A stretch of 51,600 bases of DNA, from the NCBI GenBank assembly GCA_017438945.1, contig JAFRUI010000009.1, positions 1 through 51,600 on the forward strand. The letters run 5' to 3'. Below the pieces are notes generated by a model that had not been told where the DNA came from, did no database searches, and worked only from the letters and a program-made list of their open reading frames with translations. The stretch's first letter is position 1; each line of letters begins with the position of its first letter. The stretch comes from Bacteroidales bacterium. Its GTDB lineage: Bacteria > Bacteroidota > Bacteroidia > Bacteroidales > WCHB1-69. Shown here in pieces: positions 7,596-16,220 of this stretch. The translations under genes and the position numbers were made by a program.

Positions 7596-7902
7596 AATTC
7601 TAATATTTTAGTTTGTTATTGTTTTGAATTATTGTTGATTTCTCATACAATTTATCAAGGGGCAAATGTACACTTTTTTTCGTTATGGCGGGAAAATTAT
7701 TTTCCCACATCCTTTCTTTGCGCGATTGTCTTAGAGAAGCGATATTATTGCTCCTTGCTGCGTTCACGGAGGTTGATGAAAAGACTGTAACGGGCGCAGA
7801 ACTGCGGGGGATTCATTTGGACGTCTTTATATGTCTTTATAGGCCTCCGTCATCAATGAATATATTCAATCGGCGACCGTGCAAAAACACAAAAAACTGT
7901 CC
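7596..7902. other. 307-base gap: operon promoter plus unassigned sequence
   Basis: The left part holds the leader and promoter of the ketoacid oxidoreductase operon. The remaining 230 bases contain no convincing gene. On the minus strand around 7747-7830 there is a short open stretch reading NPPQFCARYSLFINLRERSK and then a stop, and next to it a 10-base near-repeat (ATAAAGACAT/ATAAAGACGT). This looks more like a decayed coding remnant than like regulatory DNA, but I cannot name a family. Confidence 0.4.
7663..7670 (-). promoter_or_regulatory. -7 promoter element of the ketoacid oxidoreductase operon
   Basis: TACATTTG on the minus strand, exact TAnnTTTG match, about 70 bases upstream of the ferredoxin subunit start. 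Confidence 0.65.
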
Positions 7903-8571
7903 TTACTTCAGCAATTTCGTAATCTGACTTTCCGATGCTTCGGGTAGAAAACTCCGGAAATGGGAGAGCATACGCACCAACGACTCTTCGGGAGTGCGCG
8001 GACATGTACAGATCTCTTTTCCGTAGAGTCGCTCGGGAGTCGTAAGCAGCGACCACCCCCAGCCATATTCGCGGCCGTGCTTGTCTCTCGGATAGACGAA
8101 ATCCTCGGTGACGATGCGACAAGACATTTGCAGGCGGGTGACATAGCTGTCGAAGCGACTGCGCATCTTTGGGCCTGTGAAGCCGCAGGCGGCGCGCAAC
8201 TCGCGGGTAATCAGACTGCCCTGTTCACGCAACGTCAGCAGAATGGTCTCCTCAACACTTCCCTCCTCGGGCGCAGGGTATTGGTTGCGGCGATAGTTGC
8301 AGAAATCGGGCCACCACTCACGACTGATGAAGCCCGCCTTGTTGGCAAAGAATTTGCCATACATGCAGCCGCCCTCAGACACAATCGGACCTTTCCACTT
8401 CCACAACGGCCAGTCCCAGCCCCCTTCGGAAAAGGTCACATAACGACAGTCCTCGCTCACGACTTCCTCCGCTGAATAGCCGAAAATGCCACTGTCCAGC
8501 AAAGGCAGGAAACCGATTTGCTGAATCAGCTCCATCAGCAATACAGGGTTGTATATTTCAGGGTGTTTCAT
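7903..8571 (-). CDS. AlkZ-related protein (winged-helix, YcaQ/AlkZ-like)
   Basis: 222 residues. The protein starts MKHPEIYNPVLLMELIQQIGFLPLL and has a Trp/Gly-rich segment (GGWDWPLWKWKGP) followed by a helix-turn-helix-like region (ILLTLREQGSLITRELRAACGFTGPKMRSRFD). This arrangement matches Bacteroidota proteins named AlkZ-related, distant relatives of the AlkZ/YcaQ interstrand-crosslink DNA glycosylases. They are much shorter than true AlkZ (about 400 aa), and I see no basis to assign glycosylase activity. The frame can be extended to a TTG at 8613, but the ATG at 8571 gives the usual N-terminus and leaves room for a promoter-like CATTTTTG at 8623-8630. Confidence 0.7.
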   Translation of the reverse strand: MKHPEIYNPVLLMELIQQIGFLPLLDSGIFGYSAEEVVSEDCRYVTFSEGGWDWPLWKWKGPIVSEGGCMYGKFFANKAGFISREWWPDFCNYRRNQYPAPEEGSVEETILLTLREQGSLITRELRAACGFTGPKMRSRFDSYVTRLQMSCRIVTEDFVYPRDKHGREYGWGWSLLTTPERLYGKEICTCPRTPEESLVRMLSHFRSFLPEASESQITKLLK

Positions 8572-8700
8572 GTTTTCTCTAATACTCCTGTCTCCGAGTT
8601 TTTGTTTTTTCAATTTTTTTGCAAAAATGGAAAAAAATACGACAAAACAAGGTTGTATTAGCTTCTCCTGCGATATTCTGCAACTGCTGTTACATAACGA

Positions 8701-9168
8701 TCATTTGAGGCGATTGAAAGTGGTTGTCCAAATAAACGTGTATTCCGGCCCTGTAAATTTGTATCGCGTGATCAGCTGATCTTCGTTGAGTGTCAGGATT
8801 TTTTCATCGTGGTCTTGATAACCTACCTCAACGCCTTGGTTGTTTCTCCCATTAGTGAAACGGATCGTCTTCCTGTCATCTGACAACTTCCAATCCCACG
8901 TCTCTACATAGTCACCCACATCAATGTAGTTGACCTCAGTGTATTTGGTCATTGTTCCGTTTTTTTTGAACTCTCTGATTTCCATTGTCAGGTTGGTAGG
9001 AGGTTCCTCAATGGTCCACACATCGTTTGGATCAGCATTGCTGATTCTTTCTCTAATGGCCGATTGATATTCCCATTTGCCGACAAGTCCATCTTTATCT
9101 TTGTCGTTACATGCGGGGAATAAGACTATCGTGCATATCGCCACAGCGAATAAAAATACTTTTTTCAT
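8701..9168 (-). CDS. Lipocalin-like lipoprotein
   Basis: 155 residues with a type II signal peptide: MKKV, hydrophobic core and lipobox LFPAC with the lipidated Cys at 20. The mature domain has an early GxWxxQ-like GLVGKWEYQS, a series of beta strands (TMEIREFKKNGTMTKYTEV, ETWDWKLSDDRKTIRF) and ends in W-T-T-T-F-N-R. This is the pattern of small lipocalin-like domains common in Bacteroidota lipoproteins. It is probably anchored in the outer membrane or inner-membrane periplasmic face; no ligand can be inferred. It stands alone between the AlkZ-related gene and the alcohol dehydrogenase. Confidence 0.65.
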   Translation of the reverse strand: MKKVFLFAVAICTIVLFPACNDKDKDGLVGKWEYQSAIRERISNADPNDVWTIEEPPTNLTMEIREFKKNGTMTKYTEVNYIDVGDYVETWDWKLSDDRKTIRFTNGRNNQGVEVGYQDHDEKILTLNEDQLITRYKFTGPEYTFIWTTTFNRLK

Positions 9169-9221
9169 CTTTCTGAAATTTTATGAACTGTCTTTAATTT
9201 TGACGTCACAGGATATCCCTA

Positions 9222-9249
9222 AGCCAATAGCTAACAGCCAACATCCTAC
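9222..9249. repeat. Intergenic 7-base tandem repeat tract (AGCCAAT/AGCTAAC units)
   Basis: Four units with 7-base period run into the stop codon of the alcohol dehydrogenase gene. Member of the dispersed heptad family. Confidence 0.75.
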
Positions 9250-10418
9250 ATACTCTCCTTCAGAATCTCCGTAACATCCTCCGGCTTCAAATCCATATAG
9301 CCTGCAGGATAGCAGATGGTGCCCTCTGTGATGCCGGGAATCATCTCCTCGGTGGCACCGAGCTCACTAATGGTCAGCGGCAGACCGATTTCCAACATCC
9401 AGCTCTTCAAGGCTTCGAGACCGGCTTCGGCAATCTGCTCGTCGGTTTTGCCCTCAGGGCAGACGTTCCAGACATTCTTGGCGAAACGCACAAACTTGGC
9501 CAGACCAGGCTTCATCGCCCGTTTGTAGTAGGCCATGGAGACGGCCGCCAAGCAGAATCCGTGCGGGGCATGTGTCCAAGCACCCACGCTGTGACCGATC
9601 ATGTGTACCATCCAGTCTTGGGTTTTACCGCATTTGAGCAGAGTGTTGAGCGCCCAGGTGGCCGTCCACATGATGTTGGAGCGGGCTTCGTAATCCTGCG
9701 GGTTCTTCACCGCCGTGCGCGAGGAGACGATAAGACTGCGCATCAGCCCTTCGGAGAGGTAGTCGCTGGTGTTGTCGTCGAAATCGGAGAAGTACTGCTC
9801 GAAAATATGGTTCATGATGTCGTAGATGCCCGCTTTCATCTGTTCGTCGGGCACGGTCATCGTGTATTTCGGGTTGAGGATGGAGAATTTCGGCATCAGA
9901 CGGGCGTCGAACACGTGCCCCACCTTGAATTTATGCTCCGCGTCGGTGATTACCGATCCGCCGTTCATCTCCGAGCCGGTGCCCGCCATCGTGAGGATGC
10001 AGCCGATGGGCAGGATGCGTTGGCCAGCGTCGGGATGTTTGCCCTGCAGCCAGAATCTGTCCCAGTAGTCGCCGTCGTAGTACGCCGAAGCGGCCACACC
10101 CTTGGAGTAGTCGCAGACACTGCCGCCGCCGAGGGAGAGGATCATATCGACGTTGTGCTCGCGGGCAATCCTAACACCCTCGTGCAGCTTCTCCAATGTG
10201 GGGTTGCTCATCACGCCCGGGTTCTCCACGATGGTCTTGCCGGCCTCCTTCAGGATGGCCACCACCTCGTCGTAGATGCCGTTTTTCTTCACGCTGCCGC
10301 TGCCGTAGTTCAGCAGCACAACAGGTCCGTAGTTTTTCAATTCGTCCTTGAGATAGTTCAAAGACTCATCACCAAAATAGAGTTTGGTGGGATTATGATA
10401 CGAGAAATTTCCTAACAT
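9246..10418 (-). CDS. Iron-containing alcohol dehydrogenase (BdhA/YqhD type)
   Basis: 390-residue member of the group III metal-dependent alcohol dehydrogenases, which reduce aldehydes to alcohols with NAD(P)H. SLGGGSVCDYSKGVA is the nucleotide-phosphate binding region. The metal ligands are visible as an Asp and His in GIYDIMNHIFEQY and two His in MIGHSVGAWTHAPHG. The start MLGNFSYHNPTKLYFG is typical of the butanol-dehydrogenase/YqhD subgroup. It probably disposes of reducing equivalents during fermentation or detoxifies aldehydes. The gene is monocistronic, with a TATTTTTG element about 20-28 bases upstream. Confidence 0.9.
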   Translation of the reverse strand: MLGNFSYHNPTKLYFGDESLNYLKDELKNYGPVVLLNYGSGSVKKNGIYDEVVAILKEAGKTIVENPGVMSNPTLEKLHEGVRIAREHNVDMILSLGGGSVCDYSKGVAASAYYDGDYWDRFWLQGKHPDAGQRILPIGCILTMAGTGSEMNGGSVITDAEHKFKVGHVFDARLMPKFSILNPKYTMTVPDEQMKAGIYDIMNHIFEQYFSDFDDNTSDYLSEGLMRSLIVSSRTAVKNPQDYEARSNIMWTATWALNTLLKCGKTQDWMVHMIGHSVGAWTHAPHGFCLAAVSMAYYKRAMKPGLAKFVRFAKNVWNVCPEGKTDEQIAEAGLEALKSWMLEIGLPLTISELGATEEMIPGITEGTICYPAGYMDLKPEDVTEILKESM

Positions 10419-10437
10419 ATTCTATAATTTAAGTTTG

Positions 10438-10445
10438 CAAAAATA
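10438..10445 (-). promoter_or_regulatory. -7 promoter element of the Fe-ADH gene
   Basis: TATTTTTG on the minus strand matches TAnnTTTG, 20 bases upstream of the ATG, implying a very short leader. Confidence 0.6.
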
Positions 10446-10574
10446 AGAAAAAAACAAGAATGAACGTCAGTCGTGGGCAATATACCATGGTAAGCCCTGG
10501 CTTTTTAGACCAACATAGATCTGTAGGTTCCTGACGGACACTATATCCGGAAAAACATCCTTTTATGTTTTATC

Positions 10575-12905
10575 TCAATCGCGAAGACAACGGACGGAGA
10601 AACCGAGCCGCTTGTACCAACTCGTTCTTCTCACACCTATATCACTGAAATACAGTTGGCGGTATATTGCGAAGTTTCCGTCCCTCTGTGTTGAAGACCA
10701 AAAATGCGTGTTTTCTCCTGAAGAGAAAAAACCTGCGCCACCCCAGTTGCCAACTGAAACTGCGGAAAATCCCGATGCATTATGCCAAGGATAACCTGCA
10801 TTGCCAGGGGAGTTTTCGTAGGGCGAAGCATTCCAATAGTCTCCTGCCAATCTGCCTGCATGGTCACCGCGCAAACCCAAATTTGTTATGTCCATCTCCG
10901 TTTGCGTGGCCTCCATCACGGTCCATTCCGCATCACTCGGCACATGCCAACCCGTAGGGCAGACACCCTGCACGCCACTTGGAACGCTTGAGCTACTATT
11001 AGCCCCATTCATCACCGCATGCCAGGTGTAGTAGTAACCTCGAACCTCTAATGGAACGTTCGAGGTGCTGTTGTCATAGTAAAAGGATGCGTAATCGTTG
11101 AAGTTCTCTCCGCTGCCAGCAGGTACTGCCGTTCCGTCCGCATAATGTGTGGTGCGGAGATTTTCCCGCATCCAACATTGATCACCAATTTGTACCGTGT
11201 TATAGGTATTGCCATCATAATCGGTCACGAAAGGGGTTTCCGGACATGGGCCCGCAGGCAGCACAGGCTTCACCATTACATCTTCATCAATGTCAAAGAC
11301 CAGTTCCCATTCGGTCACCCAACCATTGTCCGATTGTACGCCGTCAACGATTTCAATGCTCCAAATCCCATTTTTTGGACATCCAACCAAATTGGAGAAA
11401 GAGCCTTCCGGATGGAACACGTTGGTCATCGCCGCCACATTCGAGGAATCCATGCGATTATCACTGTTCACATTGCTTCCAGAATAGACATAACCGTCAG
11501 AATTGTACTGATATCCATTATTTGTATTGTTCGACCAAACATAGTTCCACGGAGTCCCCATCGGATTTGAATCCTGATTACACGGATTGCTCCATAAATC
11601 CTGGGAAGCGCGCATTCCGAAATCGGAACTATTGGATCCCGTTGAAAGCCACCCCCATTCCGATTCTGGAATGGCACTTACGCATCCAGACGTGGATGTA
11701 CTATTATATTTTCGTAAAATGGACGAATATTGTCCATTCGGACAATGAAGTGCAATCCACAAATCCCCTACGTACGAATGCTCGATTTTCAACCGTACAA
11801 ATCCGATGTCGTTAGCGCTCTGTATAATGTCAGAAGCAGAGAAATCTGTAACGTTCACCAATGACACATAAGCGCATCCGTTTCCGCAATCCATGCCATC
11901 GGCTAAGAATACGGTGTCTATTTGCGTATAAGATTGGGATAAGCGAAACCGAAATTCATTGCCATAGGTTGTACCACATTCACCAGTGGCGTAAGATCTT
12001 ACATAATACCATTTTTTGGGGTTTAACTCTTCCAAGATACTAGAAAAACTCCCCGAACCGATTCCTTCCACCGTGTGGTTGTTTGCTACGGTAGGGTGCG
12101 GAAGGGCATCCCAACAGAACCCGCATGCATCCACATCTTCACTTGACGTCAGCGTCCCATAGCAAAGTGCTCTCGAGGAATTGTCTGAAGTCACAGAGTC
12201 TGTTGTGACTGTCATAAGACTTGACGGATCTATGATAAATTGCAGCTGAATATCTTCACTGATGTACTGCTCCTTGGTCATCGCTTCACTCTGCAACATC
12301 ATACTGTTTTTGGAGGCAAATCCGGTGTACCGCATCTTATCACCCAAATCAAAATCATGTGAGGAAATGCTTTTCAAATTCACCCACGCCGCCTTCTCGG
12401 AATTGCCGGCGGCCCGGATTCGGTTGGCACCCGCATGGCCCTTGTTGACCATCTTCAAACTGCGAGTGCCCGATGGGATGGTCACCGACAATACATACAC
12501 CTGCGGGGTGGTCGCGGTAATCTCAAAAAAATTGTTTCCACAGACGATTTTTCCAGTGTACTCCGCACTCTTTTTGCCATTAACATCAACCAAAACAATT
12601 GTTATTGGTCCGTCTTGGGCAGAAAAGATGTTGACGCGTGTCTGTCCATCGAAGGGGGTTGGCATCACTTGCATATCCCCATCCTGGTCAAAACCTCTGA
12701 TTCCCGTACCTATCTCCAACGTATAAACGGTGTCTGGGAAAAAGAGGGTTTCCGACCAACCGCGGGTAATGTTCTCGACAGTGACACTGTCTATCCGTAT
12801 ATAATGGTCACATTGGTCAACGCCCGTGAAAAACAGGTCTATTGTCTCCTGAGCGTGAATAGACAACGAAAACAGCATCATTAATACAAGTCCTACCTTT
12901 TTCAT
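10575..12905 (-). CDS. Secreted FISUMP protein with P-domain, 776 aa
   Basis: Large exported protein. Order: signal peptide (MKKVGLVLMMLFSLSIHAQ); a beta module with VENITRGWSETLFFPDTVYTL; a domain at about residues 78-152 starting MQVMPTPFDGQTRV and ending RSLKMVN, which looks like a T9SS type-A sorting domain but is N-terminal; an FN3-like module (about 233-323, GFCWDALPHPTVANN...YVRSYATGECGTTYGNEF); a proprotein-convertase P-type domain (about 325-540, RLKIEHSYVGDLWIAL... NGIWSIEIVDG); and a C-terminal FISUMP domain (about 557-776, GDQCWMRENLRTTHYADGT ... GFSVRCLRD). The frame opens earlier at a TTG, but that region overlaps the promoter, so I chose ATG 12905. It is a smaller paralogue of the protein at 16849-20982. 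Likely cell-surface or secreted; binding partner unknown. Confidence 0.85.
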   Translation of the reverse strand: MKKVGLVLMMLFSLSIHAQETIDLFFTGVDQCDHYIRIDSVTVENITRGWSETLFFPDTVYTLEIGTGIRGFDQDGDMQVMPTPFDGQTRVNIFSAQDGPITIVLVDVNGKKSAEYTGKIVCGNNFFEITATTPQVYVLSVTIPSGTRSLKMVNKGHAGANRIRAAGNSEKAAWVNLKSISSHDFDLGDKMRYTGFASKNSMMLQSEAMTKEQYISEDIQLQFIIDPSSLMTVTTDSVTSDNSSRALCYGTLTSSEDVDACGFCWDALPHPTVANNHTVEGIGSGSFSSILEELNPKKWYYVRSYATGECGTTYGNEFRFRLSQSYTQIDTVFLADGMDCGNGCAYVSLVNVTDFSASDIIQSANDIGFVRLKIEHSYVGDLWIALHCPNGQYSSILRKYNSTSTSGCVSAIPESEWGWLSTGSNSSDFGMRASQDLWSNPCNQDSNPMGTPWNYVWSNNTNNGYQYNSDGYVYSGSNVNSDNRMDSSNVAAMTNVFHPEGSFSNLVGCPKNGIWSIEIVDGVQSDNGWVTEWELVFDIDEDVMVKPVLPAGPCPETPFVTDYDGNTYNTVQIGDQCWMRENLRTTHYADGTAVPAGSGENFNDYASFYYDNSTSNVPLEVRGYYYTWHAVMNGANSSSSVPSGVQGVCPTGWHVPSDAEWTVMEATQTEMDITNLGLRGDHAGRLAGDYWNASPYENSPGNAGYPWHNASGFSAVSVGNWGGAGFFSSGENTHFWSSTQRDGNFAIYRQLYFSDIGVRRTSWYKRLGFSVRCLRD

Positions 12906-12928
12906 CTTGATGAATGGTTTCAAAGTTG

Positions 12929-12936
12929 CAAATGTA
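12929..12936 (-). promoter_or_regulatory. -7 promoter element of the 776-aa FISUMP gene
   Basis: TACATTTG on the minus strand, exact match, 24 bases upstream of the chosen ATG; decides the start against the upstream TTG. Confidence 0.65.
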
Positions 12937-13071
12937 CAAAATATTCAAACACACTTGAAAAATATCGCTTGCCAAGCAGGGCTTACGCATCAACTATTTT
13001 GTTTGGACGAGCCGGCGCGCCTGCCTTTTCCCTGCTGTCGCATCCACTACAGTTTCAAAGAAAAGAGGCTA

Positions 13072-13950
13072 TTATTCGGAGAAAAGCATCACCTCTTCAT
13101 ACTCTCTTTTGAACCAGGTGAGCTGCCGCTTAGCATATCTCCTCGTGTGTGTCTTGATGTCCGTCACGGCCTGTTCTAACGTGCATTTGCCATCGAAATA
13201 GTCGAACAGCTCTTTATAGCCGACCGTGTTCAGCGGGTTGAGGTGTCGATAAGGCAGCAGTGAACGTGCCTCTTCTAACAGCCCGTCCGCCATCATCTTG
13301 TCAACCCGCCGGTTGATGCGGTCGAAGAGCTCCTCCCGAGGCCGGTTGAGGTAGTACTTTTCGATATTGAAGTCTCTGGTTACCTGTTTTTTATGCAGAT
13401 GTTCAGAATAGGGCTTTCCCGTCTGCAACGATACCTCCAAGGCCCGCATCATCCGTTTGGAATCGTTAGGGTTGATGGTAGCGGCGTATTCAGGATCTAA
13501 AAGTTGCAGCTGCTCGTGTAGTGCTTCCACTCCGTTGTTTTGGAACAGGTTGATGACGAACTGTCTCGTGCTCGGGTCGGGGTCGGGCATTTCATCCACC
13601 CCGTGGCATACCGCATCCAAATACTGTGGACTCCCGCCGGTCATGATGACCACGGGATATTTTTGGAACAGCTCCTTGAGCAGTTTGAGCACGTCCTGCT
13701 CGTACATATAAACATTGTAATAGTCATGGATGGAGAGCATCCCGACAAAAAAATGTTGCGCAGCGGACAGCTCCTCCTCGGTGGGGTATGCTGTTCCGAT
13801 GCGCATCTCTCTGTAAAACTGGCGGGAATCGGCCGAGATAATCGGCACCTGCCAGCGTTGCGCCAGTCCGATAGTGTAGGCGGTCTTGCCCACGCCCGTC
13901 GGACCGGTCACGATGTAAAGGGTCGGACTGTTAAAAGTCGGAGAACTCAT
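13072..13950 (-). CDS. miaA: tRNA dimethylallyltransferase
   Basis: 292-residue enzyme that transfers a dimethylallyl group to N6 of A37 in tRNAs reading codons that start with U. GPTGVGKT at about residues 15-22 is the P-loop, SADSRQFYREMRIGTA contains the conserved DSRQ tRNA-recognition segment, and the C-terminus has TRRYAKRQLTWFKR. The length is normal. The start overlaps the end of the upstream pRiA4b ORF-3-like gene by 20 bases, so the two are translationally coupled. Together with tsaE about 2.5 kb upstream on the same strand, two tRNA-A37 modification genes sit in one run. Confidence 0.95.
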   Translation of the reverse strand: MSSPTFNSPTLYIVTGPTGVGKTAYTIGLAQRWQVPIISADSRQFYREMRIGTAYPTEEELSAAQHFFVGMLSIHDYYNVYMYEQDVLKLLKELFQKYPVVIMTGGSPQYLDAVCHGVDEMPDPDPSTRQFVINLFQNNGVEALHEQLQLLDPEYAATINPNDSKRMMRALEVSLQTGKPYSEHLHKKQVTRDFNIEKYYLNRPREELFDRINRRVDKMMADGLLEEARSLLPYRHLNPLNTVGYKELFDYFDGKCTLEQAVTDIKTHTRRYAKRQLTWFKREYEEVMLFSE

Positions 13951-14536
13951 TCAGGTCGGTGTAGTCCTCCTCGTTGTAACCGTCGTCGAAGCCGTCGTTG
14001 AATTCGTCGTCCTCCAGCTCGTCCAGAAGCAGCGATGCCTCATCGACATCGGGTTGCGGGAGATCCTTTGCGGTGAGTCGCACGGGAAGGGTGCCTTTTT
14101 GGTAGGTGCAGCGCGGGAACTCCTCGGGCTTGTCCGTCTGGGCCACTTTCTGGAACTCGATGTAGAACGTCTTCGGGTCAATGAAGTCGTATTCGTAGAG
14201 GATGTGCTGGTGCGGATCGGTGATGAAATCCTTCAGGATGGCATCCTTCATGACGAATCTCGGCAGCCGCGACTTCGTGCTGAACGAATCTTCGTCGTCA
14301 TACTCCGGTTCCTCCGCCATGTCCTCTTCCTCTGATGTGTCCATCAGCGTGATCTCCTTCTGCTTGTTCCATTTCTGGTCGCAGATGGAAAAGGCGGCGA
14401 ACTCGTTGCCCTGTAATCCAAGACATTGGTACAGGAACATGTGGAAGTCCTCAAAATTGCTGTTCGCGAGCACATCCACGTCGCGCACGAAGTCCTCCAC
14501 CTCGTCGTAAAACACCTTGAATTTGTAATAGTACAT
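13931..14536 (-). CDS. pRiA4b ORF-3-like protein (IS1096 passenger TnpR-like family)
   Basis: 201 residues. The N-terminus MYYYKFKVFYDEVEDFVRDV followed by a helix-rich FEDFHMFLYQCLGLQGNEFAAF segment and a later YEYDF...F-IEF region fits the pRiA4b ORF-3 fold family, often labelled IS1096 passenger TnpR-like. The C-terminal third is very acidic (runs of E and D). Despite the transposon-derived name there is no transposase or inverted repeat around it, and it is embedded in a housekeeping run with a 20-base overlap into miaA. The molecular role is unknown. Confidence 0.7.
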   Translation of the reverse strand: MYYYKFKVFYDEVEDFVRDVDVLANSNFEDFHMFLYQCLGLQGNEFAAFSICDQKWNKQKEITLMDTSEEEDMAEEPEYDDEDSFSTKSRLPRFVMKDAILKDFITDPHQHILYEYDFIDPKTFYIEFQKVAQTDKPEEFPRCTYQKGTLPVRLTAKDLPQPDVDEASLLLDELEDDEFNDGFDDGYNEEDYTDLNEFSDF

Positions 14537-14540
14537 GATT

Positions 14541-14610
14541 TTAATGGTTATAGGTTATTGGTTATAGGTTATTGAAGCAGGTTATAGTTAATGGCCAACA
14601 GCTAATAGCT
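14541..14610. repeat. Intergenic 7-base tandem repeat tract (GGTTATA/GGTTATT units)
   Basis: Fills the whole gap between the pRiA4b-like start and the YebC stop. It changes from GGTTATT-like units to the opposite-sense CCAACAG/CTAATAG-like units at its right end. Confidence 0.85.
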
Positions 14611-15334
14611 ATTCCGCTTCTTCCGGCTCCTCCATATTATGATAGACGTTGGTGACGTCTTCATCTTCGTTGATTTTGTCGAGCAGAAGGTTCACTTCGG
14701 CGCGTTGTTCTTCGGTGAGGGCTTTGAGTTCCTTCGGGATACGATCGAATTTGAAGCTCTTGATCTCGAATTTGTTGTCTTCCAGATATTTCTGGATAGG
14801 TCCGAAGGCCTTGTATTCGGCCATGATGATCACTTCCTCATCGTCGGCGTCGATTTCAGCATCGAAATCCATCATTGCGAGTTCGAATTCTTCGATGTCG
14901 AGTTCAGGGGTGCGGGCGACGGTGAAGATGCTCTTGTGGTCGAACAGGAAATCCAGCATTCCGGAGGTGCCGAGGGAACCGCCGAACTTGTTGAAGTAGC
15001 TGCGGACGTTGGCGACGGTGCGCTGGTTGTTGTCGGTAGCGGCTTCAATGAGGATGGCGATACCGTGAGGTCCGCGTCCTTCATAAACCATTTCCTTGTA
15101 ATCGGACATGTCTTTCTCGAAAGCACGTTTGATGGCGCGATCGATGTTGTCCTTCGGCATGTTCTCGTTTCTGGCCGTCTGGATGAGCAGACGCAGTTTG
15201 GAGTTTTGTTCGGGGTCGGGGCCGCCGGCTTTGGCTGCCATCGTGATTTCCTTGCCCAAACGGGTGAAAGTCTTGGCTAAATATGCGTTTCTCTTGAAAA
15301 TTCTTGCCTTACGGTACTCAAAAGCTCTTCCCAT
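14609..15334 (-). CDS. YebC/PmpR (TACO1) family protein
   Basis: 241 residues, complete. MGRAFEYRKARIFKRNAYLAKTFTRLGKEI is the Bacteroidota form of the conserved N-terminus, followed by NSKLRLLIQTARNENMPKDNIDRAIKRA and YEGRGPHGIAILIEAATDNNQRT. The family is annotated as a DNA-binding regulator, but several members act as translation factors that relieve ribosome stalling. The C-terminus is acidic. A TATATTTG element lies about 60 bases upstream. It is probably the start of a transcript with the two genes that follow, given the short repeat-filled gap. Confidence 0.92.
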   Translation of the reverse strand: MGRAFEYRKARIFKRNAYLAKTFTRLGKEITMAAKAGGPDPEQNSKLRLLIQTARNENMPKDNIDRAIKRAFEKDMSDYKEMVYEGRGPHGIAILIEAATDNNQRTVANVRSYFNKFGGSLGTSGMLDFLFDHKSIFTVARTPELDIEEFELAMMDFDAEIDADDEEVIIMAEYKAFGPIQKYLEDNKFEIKSFKFDRIPKELKALTEEQRAEVNLLLDKINEDEDVTNVYHNMEEPEEAE

Positions 15335-15392
15335 TTTGTCTTGTTAATTTAAAGATGAATTTGTAAAAATGATTAGTCATAAAATAACGCCG

Positions 15393-15400
15393 CAAATATA
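15393..15400 (-). promoter_or_regulatory. -7 promoter element of yebC
   Basis: TATATTTG on the minus strand, exact TAnnTTTG match. Confidence 0.6.
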
Positions 15401-15430
15401 CAATTTTTTGAGATAGGCGTGAGATTTTTT

Positions 15431-15507
15431 TTGGCTGTTAGCTTTTGGCTTTTAGCCTTTGGCCTTGGGTAATGCTAATAGCTAACAGCCAATAGCCAAT
15501 AGCTAAT
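15431..15507. repeat. Intergenic heptad tract folded as an inverted repeat
   Basis: The left end TTGGCTGTTAGC (15431-15442) is perfectly complementary to GCTAACAGCCAA (15481-15492); 7-base GGCTTTT-like units fill the middle and CAATAGC units the right end. The tract runs into the stop codon (15503-15505) of the neighbouring minus-strand gene. Confidence 0.85.
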
Positions 15508-16219
15508 TCAGGTTCCAGCAGAGCGAGATGATGTCGCGCCAGGAGAGATGCAGCTGTTCGGCGGTGGGTTGGTGGCAGAGAGTGCCGGCGTGACAGAGGA
15601 TGGCCGACATGAGCTCGGGAGCACGTTGAAGCGCGTAGGCGATGGAGGGCGCGTGCACGAGCGTGTCGATGAGCGGGAACAGGAAGTTGGAGAGGGCGAT
15701 TTGGAAGCCCGCTTCGGACAGGGTCTCTTTGCGGATTTTGTCGATGACAGGAATCCCTTCGTCGTTTTGCAGCAAATCCAGACAGATCATGGTGATTTTT
15801 TTTTCGTTGACTGCATCGATGTATTCCTGCGAAAGTTCAGCGGGAGTGAGTGCGGAGAATAGAATTTGGTTCTCTTTCGACAGCGCCATTTGGTCAAAAG
15901 TGAAGGCGTCGAATTTGAGGATGAGGTTGCTCAGCATGGCCAAATCGGCGTAGTGGTGGGTGAACTCCGCACCGGCATCGGCGTAGTCGGCGTCGGAGAA
16001 GGGGTTGTGGTTGGCGAAACCGAACTGCGCGAACACCTTGACACTCTGGTCCGTAAAGGAGCGCACGGCATTCGGGGTGAGAAAGCCGCTGTCGGGATGT
16101 GCGGTCTCAGGCTTGGCCAACGCGAGCGTGAGCTTGCGCGTGGGCGTTTCCACGGCGGCCTCCCATGCCTGGGTTTCCACGTGCGGGGTGTCTTGGAGGA
16201 TAATGTATTCGGAGCTCAT
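15503..16219 (-). CDS. Conserved-looking cytoplasmic protein of unknown function, 238 aa
   Basis: I do not recognise a family. There is no signal peptide or membrane segment. The N-terminal part has ETQAWEAAVETPTRKLTLALAKPE, and the remainder is mostly alpha-helical with repeated short hydrophobic helices (LAMLSNLILKFDAF, FQIALSNFLFPLIDTLV, IAYALQRAPELMSAILCH). Both flanks are heptad repeat tracts, so it may have been inserted or kept as a separate unit. It lies between tsaE and yebC on the same strand, which gives only a weak hint of a role in translation or tRNA metabolism. Confidence 0.55.
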   Translation of the reverse strand: MSSEYIILQDTPHVETQAWEAAVETPTRKLTLALAKPETAHPDSGFLTPNAVRSFTDQSVKVFAQFGFANHNPFSDADYADAGAEFTHHYADLAMLSNLILKFDAFTFDQMALSKENQILFSALTPAELSQEYIDAVNEKKITMICLDLLQNDEGIPVIDKIRKETLSEAGFQIALSNFLFPLIDTLVHAPSIAYALQRAPELMSAILCHAGTLCHQPTAEQLHLSWRDIISLCWNLN

Positions 16220-16220
16220 T

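Noticed and set aside
7685-7927. Plus-strand open frame of 80 codons in the gap before the AlkZ-related gene
   Set aside because: No recognisable motif, and it extends into the end of the antisense gene; the other strand looks slightly more protein-like.
13931-14536. Possible transposon passenger gene
   Set aside because: The family name refers to IS1096 and plasmid pRiA4b, but there is no transposase, inverted repeat or target duplication, and the gene overlaps miaA.
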